DNA of 64,000 nt from Chlorella sorokiniana (GCA_025917655.1 CP084619.1:3515001-3579000); one strand, 5' to 3'; numbered from the stretch's first letter, positions 41,906-53,806 are shown. Program-made: numbers and translations. Notes: generated by a model not told the origin, from the letters alone.

Positions 41906-42480
41906 GGTGGCATTGACCGCCTCAAGACGAGCGTGCCCTCCCATCGTCGCTTCGATTTCGTGATTGATGTTGGAAGTTGATGCCATCCAGGCATTCCAGG
42001 GGCTTGAACTGGTCGCACGGTGATCCGAACTGGCCGAGCAAGGTGCTGTCAGAGCAAATAAAAAGCGAAGTCTAGGATAGAGGGTTGAGTGGTGTGGTGA
42101 GGGGAAGCATTTCTGAGCACTCGGCAGGTGATGCGCAAGGTGAAGCAGCAGGCTCTCAGCACAGCGGTGCGATGGCCCAAAAACAAGATACAAGGGGCAC
42201 AGGGGACGGTATCAGGTCAAAGCTGCGCCAAGCCGTACCGCAGGCATGCCCCAACCAGCTTAGGTCCTGTAGGCTTCGAGCAAGGGTTGAGCGGTTCAAG
42301 CAGCAGCGGGCTGCCTGTCGAGACCACTCCAAGGTTGGCGGCCCTGCACAGCCACCGCGCCGGCGGCACGGGCTGTTCATGGCACCATCAAGGCCGCCTG
42401 GCCGGTGGCAGCAGCCGCCCAAGAGGGGGTAGCGGCAGCCGCGGGTCACCACCAGAAGGTGGGGTAGCGGCAGCCGCGGG
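41906..42480. other. Convergent 3' interval, PRMT5 / HPP gene
   Basis: 575 bases between the PRMT5 stop and the HPP-gene stop. Holds 3' UTRs and, at its right end, the 35-base tandem repeat described separately. No gene seen. Confidence 0.4.
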
Positions 42481-42515
42481 TCACCACCAGAAGGTGGGGT
42501 AGCGGCGGCGCGGGT
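42426..42515. repeat. 35-base tandem repeat spanning the HPP stop codon
   Basis: Two perfect 35-base units (42426-42460 and 42461-42495) plus a diverged partial third (42496-42515). On the minus strand each full unit carries the last codons and stop of the HPP protein (PTFWW-stop), so the end of the gene has been copied into its own 3' UTR. Confidence 0.9.
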
Positions 42516-44183
42516 CCAGGTTGTTGACCAGCAGCGCGATGGCCAGCATGGCGACGCTGCCCACCGCCACGGTGACCAGGTAGGAGTAGCCGTGCCACTT
42601 GGGCAGCGTGGCCATGGAGCAGGCGATGAGGGCGGTGGCGCCGCCTGCGCGCAAGCGAGGGCCCGGGTGGAGCGGCGGCGAGCGGCAGAGCGGCGGCAGC
42701 CTGGCGCAAGGCACCCTTGGCGCTGGGTGCACCCCGTGGGCGCCCCAGGCGCATGCGCCCGCTTGTGCGGGGGCCCACCTGGCGGGTGCGTGGTGGAGGT
42801 GAGCTGCATGGCCACCAGGGCCAGCGACATGCCCACCGGCCCCGCGATCCAAGGCTCTGGGATGACGACGCGGGTGGTGACGCCCACCAGCGCAGACAGC
42901 ACCTGCCCCCCACAAAGTTGCGGGGCTGGCTCATCTTGGACTCCAACACCGCAAACACCAGCACGGCTGCACGCGCACCAAGCGGGCGTCAGGGTTGATT
43001 GTTGGGAGTGAGCTTGCCGGCCTGCGGGCCGCTCACAGGTTGGGCCAGACTCGCACGCGGCAAGCTGCCCTGCCACCAGGCGTCCCCCCTCACCCGCCCC
43101 CCTTCTCCACCCACCCGACGCGCCAAAGCTGCCCACAATGAAGGCGATGTCTATCTCGGGGTCACCCACTGGTTCATGGCGCTCACAGCCAAGATGCCTG
43201 CATCCACGCCAGCGCGGCGCAGCCCAGCCTCAGACAGACCGGCGGGACGGCCTTCAGTCAGCACGCGCAGTGACAGCGCACGCAGCCACCTGACCCGGTG
43301 CACGGCTGCGCTGCGGGCCCAACCGCTGCACGGCTGCGTTGCGGGCCCAACCGCTGCACGGCGGCCGCACCCAGGAAGGAGCCGATCCAGCTCCAGGCCA
43401 CGTTGCGCATGGGCGGGATGGGCAGCCGGGTGTCCAGCCCGCCTGCAGCCGGGGCAGGGATGCGGCAGCAGCGGCGGCGGGGTTCAGCTGCCATGAGCAA
43501 AGGTCGCTGACAACAGCCGACAAGTGCTTTGAATTAAACGGGCAGCAGCCCTTGCAGCGCAGCTTGCTGACCCTTGAGCTTCTTTGGGAGGGATCCCAGG
43601 TAGGCGCCCCACTCAAACACCTCCGCATCGGCTGGCTCCTCCAGCTGCACCACAGCGCCGCCAAACCCCGACACCTTGCCCTTGGCGCCGCCATGCGTGC
43701 TGCCGTTGCGCACGCTGCCGTTGCGCACGCTGCCGTTGCGCACGCTGCCGCCGCCGCGCACGCTGCCGCTGCGCACGCTGCCGCCGTTGCGCACGCTGCC
43801 GTCCTCCACAACCCACAGCGCCAGGTGGCGCCCGAGTGCACGGATCGCTCATCCCCCAGGCTGCGTGCCTCCAGCGCGTACTCCTCGGCCTGCGCCTGCC
43901 GCCACTGCTCCTCCCGCGACAGCTTCCCGACATCCCCAGAGCGGCGGCCTCCATGCGCGCTGCCATCTGCGCAGATGGCAACCGTGTGGTGCGGTGTGCT
44001 GCCGCCGTTGGCCAGCGCTGCGTGAACACGCTCGTCAGGCGTTGCGTAATGCGTGGGTGCACGCTCCGTTGGCAGGTCATCCGCAGTTGCCGCTGCAGCT
44101 GCGGGCAGAGGCGACGGCAGTGGCTGGCTCCCTGCTGCGGGTTCGCCGTCCAGGGCCTCTCGCGCTGGTCCGGACACCACCAT
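42481..44183 (-). CDS. HPP-family integral membrane protein
   Basis: The HPP family has four membrane helices; a plant member is a plastid nitrite transporter. The core is clear: RLPIPPMRNVAWSWIGSFLG; GILAVSAMNQWVT followed by EIDIAFIVGSFGAS; VLVFAVLESKMSQPRNFVGG; QVLSALVGVTTRVVIPEPWI; AGPVGMSLALVAMQLTSTTH, with PPGGATALIAC carrying the HPP motif (HPPGG); and SYLVTVAVGSVAMLAIALLV. The end is NNLDPRRRYPTFWW. The N-terminal ~150 residues are soluble and unusual, with a run of SVRNG-type pentapeptides and then KGKVSGFGGAVVQLEEPADA. One-base slips are suspected near 43825 and 43155. The first ATG in frame is at 44183; an upstream exon with a transit peptide is possible because a CAG acceptor precedes it. 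Function in nitrite transport is only an inference. Confidence 0.75.
43299..43366. repeat. 28-base tandem repeat
   Basis: Two near-identical 28-base units (43299-43326, 43327-43354; one base differs) and a partial third. Located at or next to an HPP-gene exon end, just after the SFLGAAAV segment, so it may lie in the intron. Confidence 0.85.
43697..43800. repeat. 15-base coding repeat (SVRNG pentapeptides)
   Basis: Imperfect 15-base units, about seven copies, encoding GSVRN/GSVRS/GSVRG pentapeptides on the minus strand in the soluble N-terminal part of the HPP protein. Likely expanded by slippage. Confidence 0.88.
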
Positions 44184-44851
44184 CACACTGCCACACACGG
44201 ACAACCAGCCTGCACAATGAGAAGGAGGTGTTAGGCTTTTTGAAGGAGCTTAGGTGAGTAGGCTGCAGACTGCGGTGGGCTGGCATAGCTGTGAAGACCC
44301 GGAAGGGCATCCAAAGTACGCTGTTTTGCAAACACCAAACCAACCTGAATCGGGCAGGAGGTAAGGCGGCGGGCTGCCGGCACTGCCAGTAGGGTGCGGG
44401 AAGCAAACCAAGGGTATTCCGGCCGACAGGCGCTTGATTTAGCCTTTGCACATCGTGGCGGAGCGCAATTGGTGGTTCACGCACAAAGGAAAGGGTCCAT
44501 TTAGAGGTCTCTTTTTGGCGGCAAGCACGCTGTGTGATGATCTGCCGCCTGATGGCCTCATCACATTTCTGGAGCTGAGTGCTGCCCTGGCACTCCTCGT
44601 GAACCCCTGGCCTAACAGTAACCTGTTTGCATGTACACTCAGATACACGTCTGTGCGATGTGAACCAGCGGCGCATGGCCGGCCTCACAGCGACGCTTCC
44701 GCGGCTGAGAGACGCCGTCTGCCAGCACGAAGAATAAGCATGTCAGCAGCACGCAAAAATGCCGCAACACTTTGCAGCAGCATGTGGATGGAACACACTC
44801 ATGAATTGGATGCGTGCTTGGCAGCGCTTGGAGCAGGGGCACTGCCAGGGG
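44184..44851. other. Interval between HPP and secreted-protein genes
   Basis: 668 bases with no supported gene. Probably the HPP promoter, possibly with an unrecognised upstream HPP exon, and the 3' UTR of the secreted-protein gene. Confidence 0.35.
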
Positions 44852-47669
44852 TCACTTGCCCAACAGCCCGCCGCCGTTGCCGCCCAGCAGCTGGCCCAGC
44901 AGGCCCAGCACATCCGGCAGGGCCGACGCAGCCTGCGGGTCCTTGTTGATGGAACCCAGGATGGGCCCCAGGGCACCCAGGTCCAAGCCGCCGCCGCCGC
45001 CGCCGCCGCTCTGGTTGCCGCCCAGCAGGCCGCCCAGCAGGCCTGGCAGCGACGCCAGCGCCTGCGGGTCTTGCAGCACGGCGCCCAGCACAGGCACCAG
45101 GCTGGTCACGTTCTGCCCGCAAGCGGGCTGTCGGGGCCAGCGATGGCGCCGACAACGCTGTTGATGATGTCCCCCGGGGTGGAGCCCTGAACGGTGCCGT
45201 TGCCGCCGATGGCTCCAACAATGCTGTTGATGATGCCCTGCAGAGCGCCGCCCACGCCGGCCGCGCCGCCAGCTCCGCCCTCGCCCCCGCCGATCTGCGA
45301 GATGATGTCGGCGATGGCGCCGCCGAGGTCCAGGCCGCTGGGGAGGGCCGTGCCGTCGCCGCCGCCGCCAATGGGCTGCCCCAGCCACTCGCCCAGCTGC
45401 GACACCAGGCCGCCCAGGAAGCCCAACCCGTTTTGCACGTCGGTGTTGGCCAGCAGGGAGGCCAGCAGGTCGTTCAGTGCGGGCCCCAGGGGCGTATCGC
45501 CCTGCAGCGCCGACACCAGGCCCTGCACGGGGATGGGTCGGATCGGGTGGGGGCGTGCGCATGAGAGGAGCAGGCCGAAGCAGCAGGCAGGGTGCACGCA
45601 GGCTCGAGGCAGCGGGTGCTGCGTAGCAAGGCAACGGGAAGTGGCAGGGCTGAGCCCAGTGCGGCCCAGCCCAGCACACCGCACCTGCACCAGCTTGGGG
45701 TCTCCCAGCACGCCCTCTAGCACGCTGGCCAGCGCCCCCAGCCCCTCGCCCGCCCAGCCCTCCACCGTGCCCGCCAGGGAGGACAGGTTTGCGGCGGGGC
45801 CGGCGCCCGCACCGGGGCACAGCAGGGCGCCAAGCTGGTCTGCCAGCGGGCGCAGCGCGCTGCGCTGCTCGGCGCTGGCCACGGTCCAGTTGGCGGCGGC
45901 CAGGGTGGCGCACAGCTGGCGCTGCACCTCATCCAGCGCGGAGGGCAGGTCGAAGCCGGTCTCGTTGAAGGCTGCAGGAGTGAAGAGGGAGGCGAGGGTG
46001 GGTGGGCAGGCGCAGGCTGGCAGCAGGGCTGGAGGAGTGGGCGTGCGGGCGGCATTCCGCCGCGGCAAAGCTCGGGGGTTGGAAGGGGTGGGCCTCGCAG
46101 CGCCTGCACGCCGCAGGCAGCACGCTGCAGACGCAGCAGTCGTTGGCGGCAGGCGGGCAGGCGGCACCCACCCAGGCCCGACACGACGTCCAGCACTGCC
46201 GCCACGAGGGGCTGCTTCGCCGCCACAGCCACGCGCGAGTCTAGGTTGTTGCCTTGGACCACCACAGACGAGTCATTCAGACCCGTCACTTCCGCGGAGG
46301 CCTCGCCGCCCGCGGCCACCAGGCCCAGCTGCGGGAGCAGGGGAGAGCTCGTGTGCCGTGAGCACACAGTACCTGGCAGCATGCCTGCTCACCTCCCACG
46401 GTCCCACAACCACGGCACGGCGCCTGGCAGCCCCGCCGCCCTTGACCCACCTGGAGCAGCGAGTTGCCGGTGAGGTTGGTGGAGGCAAGCTGCACGGCGA
46501 GCGCCGCGCCACCGCCAACCGCCAGCGCGCCCACCAGGCTGGCATCATTGCCCACCACCTCGCTGCCGGCCAGCGACAGCGAGGCCTGCCCCGCGGCACC
46601 CACGCCCACCAGCCCCAGCGCCACCAGCTTGTTGGCGTTGACCACTGGGATGAGGGGCATGGGTGTATGGGTGTTGTTAACTTAGCTTCTCAGCCCGGGG
46701 TGGGGGTACCTCGGAGAGCAGCAAGCGCGGAAGAGCGGCACGCACAGGCGGCCCAGGATTGCAAGGAAGGTGCACCCGGGTATCGCCTGGCGGAGGCGGG
46801 CGCATGCAACATGCGCAGCCCAGGACCCGGCGCTTACCCGTGTCGGTGAGCTGCACAGACAGCGCGAGGTCGCCTTGCGCGGCCAGGGTGGTCGTAACGT
46901 TGAGCGAGTTGCCCACAAACTCGCAGCCCTTTGCCTGCACTGAGTAGGACTTGGTGCCCGCCAGCGCGGCCAGCTGCGCATAGTCGCCCTGCACGTGGGC
47001 CGAACAAGGGCAGAAGGAGGCGGCGCAGCCTGGGTGGGCAGCTCAGCTCTCGCACCGCGGCGGTGACGAGTCAGCAGCCGCCCACCTCGGCCGGCCCCCT
47101 GACCGTGCTGCCCTTGGCCGCACCCGCTCCGCCTCTCCTCCCTGTCCTCACCTGAGTGCCCTTCATGCTGCAGTTGGTGAGCAGCACGTCCACGGAGGTG
47201 GTGGCGGGCCCGGCACCCGCGCCCAGTGCAACGTCAAGGAAGCGGGAGAAGGTGACAGCGCTGAAGCGCACGTCGCGCAGCTCGACGTTGGCAGAGGTGG
47301 CGTTGGCCAGTCCTGCCAGGGCGGCAGCCCAAGTCTGGTTGCCATTAACCTGCTTTGGCACATTGCCGACGCAGGTGATCGAGGCAGCTCCGCCTGCGTG
47401 AGAGCACGGGGGAACTAGTGCTGTGAGCCGCCGCCAGCGGTGACAACAGGCCAGCAGTCCACGGCAGGCCATTTATGATCGAATGGCATGATCACAGCTC
47501 AAAATAGCCAACAGCCCGCCCTTGGTCCCGGCGCCCTTCTCCTTCAAGACGCTTGCAAGCACAATCGTCACAACACCGGAGTGGCCGCACCGGACAATTC
47601 TGTAGTGCAGCCTCCCGCGCCTAGAGCTGCTGGAATGACCAGCAAGCCGAAAAAGAGCCACACCCTCAT
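44852..47669 (-). CDS. Secreted, N-glycosylated repeat-like protein, family not recognised
   Basis: Exon 1 (47591-47669) encodes an excellent signal peptide, MRVWLFFGLLVIPAALGAGG. It splices in phase 1 at TCCG|GTGCGG to GC|GGAGCT, giving SGGAASITCVGNVPKQVN. The mature protein is rich in Ala, Gly, Val, Asn and Ser and has many N-glycosylation sequons (NQTW, NATS, NVTT, NLTG, NDSS, NETG). The middle repeats a beta-strand-like pattern with NCSMKGTQ, AKGCEFVGNSLNVTTTL, GSEVVGNDASLVGALAVGGG, ASTNLTGNSLLQ and NDSSVVVQGNNLDSRVAV. These resemble right-handed beta-helix turns. The C-terminal third is different: helical, with few charges and glycine loops (GLGFLGGLVSQLGEWL, GGAIADIISQIGGG, SALPDVLGLLGQLLGG), ending GGLLGK. 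A probable frame slip lies near 45120. It could be a cell-wall or surface protein. Seven or so exons. Confidence 0.7.
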
Positions 47670-48068
47670 CACTTTTTATTGTTGGTGGCGGTGCTAAGCT
47701 TGCGACAGGGCTGACTTGTACGTAGAAACGATAACGACAGTAAGGATCAAGAAAACAGGGTGCAACGACGCTGAGCAGGCGGGCCGCGGGGTTAACGCGG
47801 CGCTCGATTGCTATTCAACACCTTGTCCTCTCCTCAACAGCTGACCAATAGTATGGAAATCTGATGTCGACACCAACAAGAGCGGCTGAAACTGCATGCA
47901 GCCGAACTGTTACCAGCTGAGCCGTGTCAGCTGAGCCAGCTGGCAAGCCGCTTCCCAGCAGGATGTTGCCCTCCGACACCCAACCCCTTCATATTGCTCA
48001 GCCATCTGATACTGCCGGTGTTTACATGCAGCTGCATGGTAAAATAGCTTGCGCTGGTCGAACCAGGC
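47670..48068. other. Interval between secreted-protein gene and GLG1-like gene
   Basis: About 400 bases, AT-richer. It contains the secreted-protein promoter and the GLG1-like 3' UTR. A minus-strand TGTAA at 48022-48026 is annotated separately. No gene seen. Confidence 0.4.
48022..48026 (-). promoter_or_regulatory. TGTAA poly(A) signal of the GLG1-like gene
   Basis: TTACA on the plus strand, 43 bases beyond the stop at 48069 on the minus strand. It favours that stop over a second possible stop at 47927. Confidence 0.5.
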
Positions 48069-51000
48069 TCAGACATCGCCTTGCTTGTGGCTGCCGGCCA
48101 CCGGCGCATAGCGGTGGCGCGGGCGCGGGCCCAGCTGTACACTGCAAACAGCGCCATGCCTGCCACCACAGCCACCATGGCTGCCACGCAGGCCACGGCC
48201 ACCCAGCCCGTGACGGTGATGGCTTGCATGCCTCGCGCGCTCTGGTCCACAAAGGTGGCGCTCAGCCCGGCAGAGTGGGCAATCTGCGAGCGGCATGGGG
48301 GTCCCAAAAGCATGGGTGACACACGGGAAGGCAGGCAGGTGAGGGGGTTGGGTGGTCCCGCGGGGGCGGGGAGGGGCTGTGCTGGTGGTGCGTGTGGTGG
48401 TGCGGGGGAGAGGGCAGGTTCATGCGCGTGGGCGAGTCGTTTTGGTGGTGTTGGTGGTGGGGTGGGGCGGGGGTAAAGGGCGCCCGGGGGGTTGCACGGA
48501 CAATGATGCACGGCAGCAAGGGCCCACTCCCTGCCGCAACCACCTCCTGCAGGCACGCGGGGCTCCAGGGCCGGGGCCAGGCACAGGCACGCCCTGACCA
48601 GGCCAGGTCCCATGCGCGCCCCACCGCACCTTGGCCACCTTGGCCACCACAGCGTCCAGGCTCATGGCGCCGTCAAACATGGCCCGCGCATCCCGCGGCA
48701 CCGCCGCCAGCACCAGCGCGCGGCAGGCGGGCGACAGCGCCTGCCCCTGCGCCACCTGCTTGGCCAGGCAGCGCCCCACCAGGCCTGCCGGCAGCGCGCC
48801 GCGCCGCTTGGAAGCTGCCGGGCAGCGCGCCTGCGAGAGAGCAGGAGTGGGGGCGTGAGGGTGGGGGCCTCAGCGAGGCTCTTGACTCCACCCCGCCCTG
48901 CAATGCACGCGCGTGCTGCCGCCCGCTCCCTGCCGCACGCAGGTGCCGCTTCTCCCCCAGCCTGCCGACCGGCTCTGCCCCGCACCCTGCTCCCCACCTG
49001 CACGTCTGCGTCGCACACCGCCGTCATGCCGGAGGCCCTGCGGTAGCTCCACAGCGCCTGCCGCGCAAACCGGTTGAACTCAGCCTGGCAGGGCTCTGCG
49101 GTGTGCGGGGGAGGGGCCGCAGGCATGGTCAGCAGGGCGCGAGCGGGAGAGCGGCCTTCTGTTCTTTCAAGAGCGGGGAGCCACCCTTGCACGTGGACTA
49201 CACAAGCCCCCAACAACGAGGCACCCGGGGCTTCCAACCCGGCAAGCAGGAGTGCAGACAGCCTCTCGCCCGCGGCCCCGCACGCCCTCCATGCTTGCCG
49301 GCCTCACCCGCAAGCAGCTGATACTTGTCCACCAGGCAGCCGACCACCATCGGCGGCGGCATCTCCCGCACAGCGCCGCAACGTCGGCGGGGCAGGCCGC
49401 CGCCAAGCCGTAGTCGAGGCGGTAGTCGGCCTGGGCCGCCAGCTGGCGCTCGCCCAGCTGGCGGCGGCAGGCTGCGCCAAACCCGGGCTGCCCCACGTGG
49501 TCGGTGAGGCAGCGCAGCATGCGGCCCTGGCCTGCGGGCGGCAGAAAGCGAGGGGAGCAGGGTGTGTGGCTGCGTGGGGTGAGGGCCGCAGGAGGTGCGG
49601 TGCTTTCAGCGGCAGCGGGGGAAGCCGTCGCCCTCGGAGGGGGGGCCTGCGCACCCGCCTCCACGCCCTCACAGAAGTTGACCATCTCGCTCTCGCAGGC
49701 GGCCACCACCTGCGGCTGCAGCCGCACGTCGCGGGCCTGCAGGATGGCCAAGCGCAGCTCGCGCTCGCGGCACTGGGGGCTGCAGAGGGGGGTGGGCGGG
49801 CGGGAAGCAGGGGGCATGCTTGCTGCGTAAATGTCCAGTGTGGCATGCATCAGCAGAACGCCGTGCTCAGCTGCCGTTTTCCTCGCTTTCCTCTACCGAG
49901 CAGGCGCAGGGTGCACCAGCCAATGTGCAGCCAATCCGCCTTCTGCCGGCAGCCCCCCACACACCTGAGCCGCTCCAAATTGCGCTGTAGGCAGGCGTGC
50001 AGGCGCCCTCCCCCGGCTTCACCCCGCCGCACAGCTCCTGCGCGTCCTGGCGCACAGCTTGACCGACTGCGGGCTGCCGCGCATATCAAACACCTGCATG
50101 GGCGCAGGCAGCCGGAGGGCCGGGGCATGATACACGGCGCCGCTTGCGCAACCAAAAGCCTGGAGTTTCACGCAGTGCACCTGCGACCGCTCGGCACCTC
50201 CACCCTGCACGCTTGGCTGACAAAGCCCCTCCCCACCCTGCACAGCTGTATGCAGCTCCAAGCTCTGATGCCCCATCATCCCACAGCTCGCCGCCCACCT
50301 CTGCGCGGAGCGTCTCAAACACCTCGTGCCGGCATTCCTCGCTGCGCAGCTGGTCCTGCTTGTCCCGCAGGCAGTCCAGCACGCGGCCCTGGCACTGGCG
50401 CTTGGCGGGGCACGCGGCGGCCACCTCCCCGCATGCGGCGGGGATGTCGGCGGCGCATGCCTTGCGCAGGCGGTGGTTCAGCCGGAAGTCGAGGGAGGAG
50501 GCCCACTGCGGGTCGGGGCGGCGGCAGAGGCGCCAGGTGGCAGCCAGAGGGGAGCAAGGGCAGCCCACCAGCGCTCCCGCACCGCCATCCGGCACCCACC
50601 CTCGCCGCTTACAAGACGGGCGTCATCACCCACGCCCGCCTGCCGACCCGGAACCACACCCCACACCTCCTGCCCCCACCCTGGCCCACCTCATCGCGGC
50701 GCAGCTCCTGGGCGCACTCGGTTGACATCTCTGGGTGGTTGTGGTGGGCGCGCAGGCAGACCACGACGCGGGAGTGGCCGTGCGGAACATTGCGGCAGAA
50801 GATGTCCATCTCGACCACGCAGGCGCGGCGCAGCGGGAACTTGAAGTCAATGTCGTCTGAAGGGAAAGGGGGAGGGTCAGCTTCTGAGCTGCGACGGGAG
50901 AGCCCAGCCGGGAAGCAAATGGCAGGAGCAGCCGCCAGGCGGTTGTCAGGGCATGCGAACGTTCCAGGGAGACACGCGTGCGTGCACAGGCAAGCTCACA

Positions 51001-53806
51001 GCCAGGGCATGCATGCACAGGCGTGCGCGCACCCACCCGCCAGCTTCAGCTCGTGCTGTAAGAGGCTCTGCGCGCACTGCTCGCTCAGCTGGGCGCGCTG
51101 CTCCCGCAGGCACTGCGCCACGCGCGCCGACCCCGGCAGCACGCCGTCGCACAGAGACTGCACGTCGCTGCGGCGAGGAACAAGGGTGCACGCGCGGGCG
51201 CAAGTGTGTGCGGGCGCGTGCAAGTGCATGCGTGCGTGACCGTGTGCGGCAGTGGCGGGCCGTGCGCTCAGGCGCCCTGAAGGGGCTGCCACCCCCACAC
51301 CTGCGGCTGCACCTCCGCCGTGGCAGGCTCTGGCGCTCGCGCACCAAGCTGGCCCTTCAAGCCTTCCTTCCTGGCGCCCCCCCCACACGCCCCTCCCTCA
51401 GCCCCTCCACAGAGACGCGCCTGCGGCACGCCTTGGACAGCCGGTGGTCGAAGCGCACATCCTCAGCCTCGTGCGCCAGCTGGCGGCGCACCTCGTCCGC
51501 GCAGCGCCGCCCGCTGATGCGCTCGCGCTGCTCCTCCAGGCACGCAATCACCTGGCCGTCGCCGCCGTAGCCCTCGGCCTGAGCCAGCTCGGCGGCCTGG
51601 TCCGCGCAGAGCACGGCAATGTCGTCGGCGCAGTACTGCCTGCGGGGCGAGGTGGTGTGTGTGTGTGGGGGGATTGGGCAAGTGCTGTTGGACGTTGCCA
51701 GCTTTCCTCAAGTCCGGGTCGCCACTGGCCAGCGCCGACAGCGTCTGCGCATTGTGCACACCGGCCCGCACCCCGTTGCCATCCGGCCCCCCACCCACAC
51801 ACCTGAGGCCCCAGTTGAGGCGGATGTCGGCAGACTGCCGCTCCATGCGCGCCTCCAGCGCCCGGCGGCAGCGCTGGCCAAAGCCGCCTTGCAGCCGCTG
51901 GTCCTGCAGGCACGCCTCCAGACGCCCTCCCCTGCACCCACACATGGACGCCGTCGCAGGCCGCACATGCCGCATGCATGCAGCAGGCGAGGGGTGAGAG
52001 TTTCTGCCTCGGGGGGCACCCAGCTAGCAAGCACTGCGCCCAGCCCTGCGCCGCCAGGGTTGCCGCCTCGGCGCCCGCTCTGCTCTGCAGCAGCCCCCTG
52101 CCCCCAGCGCTTTCCGCGTGCACGCACCCGGCTCCACGTCGCCGCAGTACGCGCGCGCCTCCCGCCAGCAGGCACGGTACAGTCGGCGGTCGAGGCGCAC
52201 GTCTCCGGCGCGCTGCGCCTCCCACCGCGCCAGCTGGCCCCGGCAACCGGGGCTGGCCTTCACTCGGTTCTCAATCTGCAGGGCAGGCGTGCAGTACATG
52301 GCAGGGCAGCGGTTTCAGCGACTTGCCGGCGGCACGCTGAAACGGGAAGCACGGCAGCGCTGTGCGCTGCAGGCAGCCCAGGGCGAGCCCCGTATGGCAG
52401 TCCAATCGGTCATGGCATCCCACCTACCAGGCATTCAGTGACCGCACCCTCCTCCCCGTCCAGGTGAGCACACAGCGACTCTGCAGGCAACGCGGCATGA
52501 CGCAGAGCGGGCAGGTGGTGGCAGGCTGCTTGCTCGCTGGCCATGCACATGCAGCAGCACACTGCCTTCACTAGGGGGCAGCATTGCTGCGCACAACGCC
52601 CCATCCCCCGAGCAGCGCACCAGCATCTGCGGCGCACGCCTTGTGCAGCTGCGGATTGACCCGCCAGTCCTTGGCCTCCTCCACCTCCTCTCCCAGCACC
52701 TGCTGCGCACACTGGCCAGACAGCTGCACCAGAGAGGAGATGGGCGCCACATGCTGACGAGGCACGAGCTGGCAGTGACCCGGGACCAGGCTGTACCCGG
52801 CTGGCCCTGCACTGCCCTGCTCGTGCCATGCTACAGCACATGCTATTGGCCCGCTGTGCAAGCCCAGCGCAGCATGAAGAAGTGGCCAGCCTACCTTTGC
52901 CGCTTCTCGCGCAGGCAGTCCAGGATGGCGGCGGGGTCGGCGCCGTCCAGCTTGGGACGGCAGTACCGCCTGATGTCCCGCCTGCAAGCCATCGCCAGCG
53001 CCAGGTCCTTGTTCACGTTGCTGGCGCGGTCCATCTTGAACTCAACCAGCTCGGCGCGGCAGGGATCGGACACAGGGGCCTCGCCTGTGGGGGCAGGGGA
53101 GCGGGCTGGTGGGACGGGAGGAGGCACACAGGAGGGGGCCCCGCATGGCACACGGCTGCGCACTGCCGGTTGGGCAGCGTGTGCCGCCCGATCATCACAG
53201 GGATCGTGTCGGTATGCAGCCAAGGCGGTGGACAGAGGGGCAGGAGCGGCGGGGCTCACCCCTGCGTCGCCGGATGCCTCGCGCTCCAGCTGGCGGCTGA
53301 TGCAAGCAGCCAGGCGCCCCTGCCCCGGCTCCACCTGGGGGCAGAAGAGCCCCAGCTCGGCCTGGCAACTCCCTGCAGAGGTACCAAGCACCAGTCAGGC
53401 CGCAGCTCCCGTTGACATGCAGTCTGCGCGTTGGTGCGGTGTTCCCCCGCCCGGGCGCACCGGTGGTGGGCACGTCGCCGATACCGGCCCACAAGGAGGC
53501 GTTGCCCGCTTCTGGCACGATCCTCGAGGTGAGTAGCAGCTTCATGGCTTCAGTTTTATTCAGCTTGCGCTCCTTCTGCGCCTGCACTGCAAGTTTCAGC
53601 TGCTGGGCCAGAACCCCGTCCGCCCTTAGCTGTTCTTCCTCATCCACAGGGGCTCCCATAGGAGTTTCCGACTCCTCATTTTCGATCTCATCCTTGTCGG
53701 CTTTGGTTCGCTTGTTGTGCCCCTGATCGTCGGCAAGAGCGATCGCCGAGAGCAGCAGCAGGGCCAAAACCCCGGCTACCCTAGCTTGCCTACACCATGA
53801 CATCAT
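48069..53806 (-). CDS. GLG1: GLG1-like Golgi Cys-rich type I membrane protein
   Basis: Homologue of animal Golgi apparatus protein 1 (ESL-1/CFR), a sialoglycoprotein of the Golgi. Start ATG 53806 (MMSWCRQARVAGVLALLLLS) is a signal peptide; an upstream in-frame ATG at 53899 would bury it. A charged stretch with KADKDEIENEESE follows. Then come about 11-12 Cys-rich GLG1 repeats of ~60 residues, usually split by introns. Examples: CRRDIRRYCRPKLDGADPAA with ILDCLREKRQ; CAADIPAACGEVAAACPAKR; FPLRRACVVEMDIFCRNVPH then VVVCLRAHHNHPEMSTECAQ; RLYRACWREARAYCGDVEPG; YRLDYGLAAACPADVAALC; ACESEMVNFCEGVEAG. Near the end is one transmembrane helix, VTGWVAVACVAAMVAVVAGM, and a short basic tail ending APVAGSHKQGDV. 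Reaching that tail needs one frame slip near 48120; without it the frame runs to 47927. About 15 exons. Confidence 0.85.

Noticed and set aside
45194-46849. 551-codon plus-strand ORF
   Set aside because: Mirror of the secreted-protein gene, which has a signal peptide, splice sites and sequons on the other strand.
47927-48068. Longer C-terminus for the GLG1-like protein ending at 47927
   Set aside because: It is the open frame as written, but a minus-strand TGTAA at 48022 and the short basic tail seen with one frame slip favour the stop at 48069.
49074-51239. 721-codon plus-strand ORF
   Set aside because: Antisense to GLG1-like exons. Very GC-rich DNA leaves opposite frames open; composition is Arg/Pro/Ala noise and no motif is seen.
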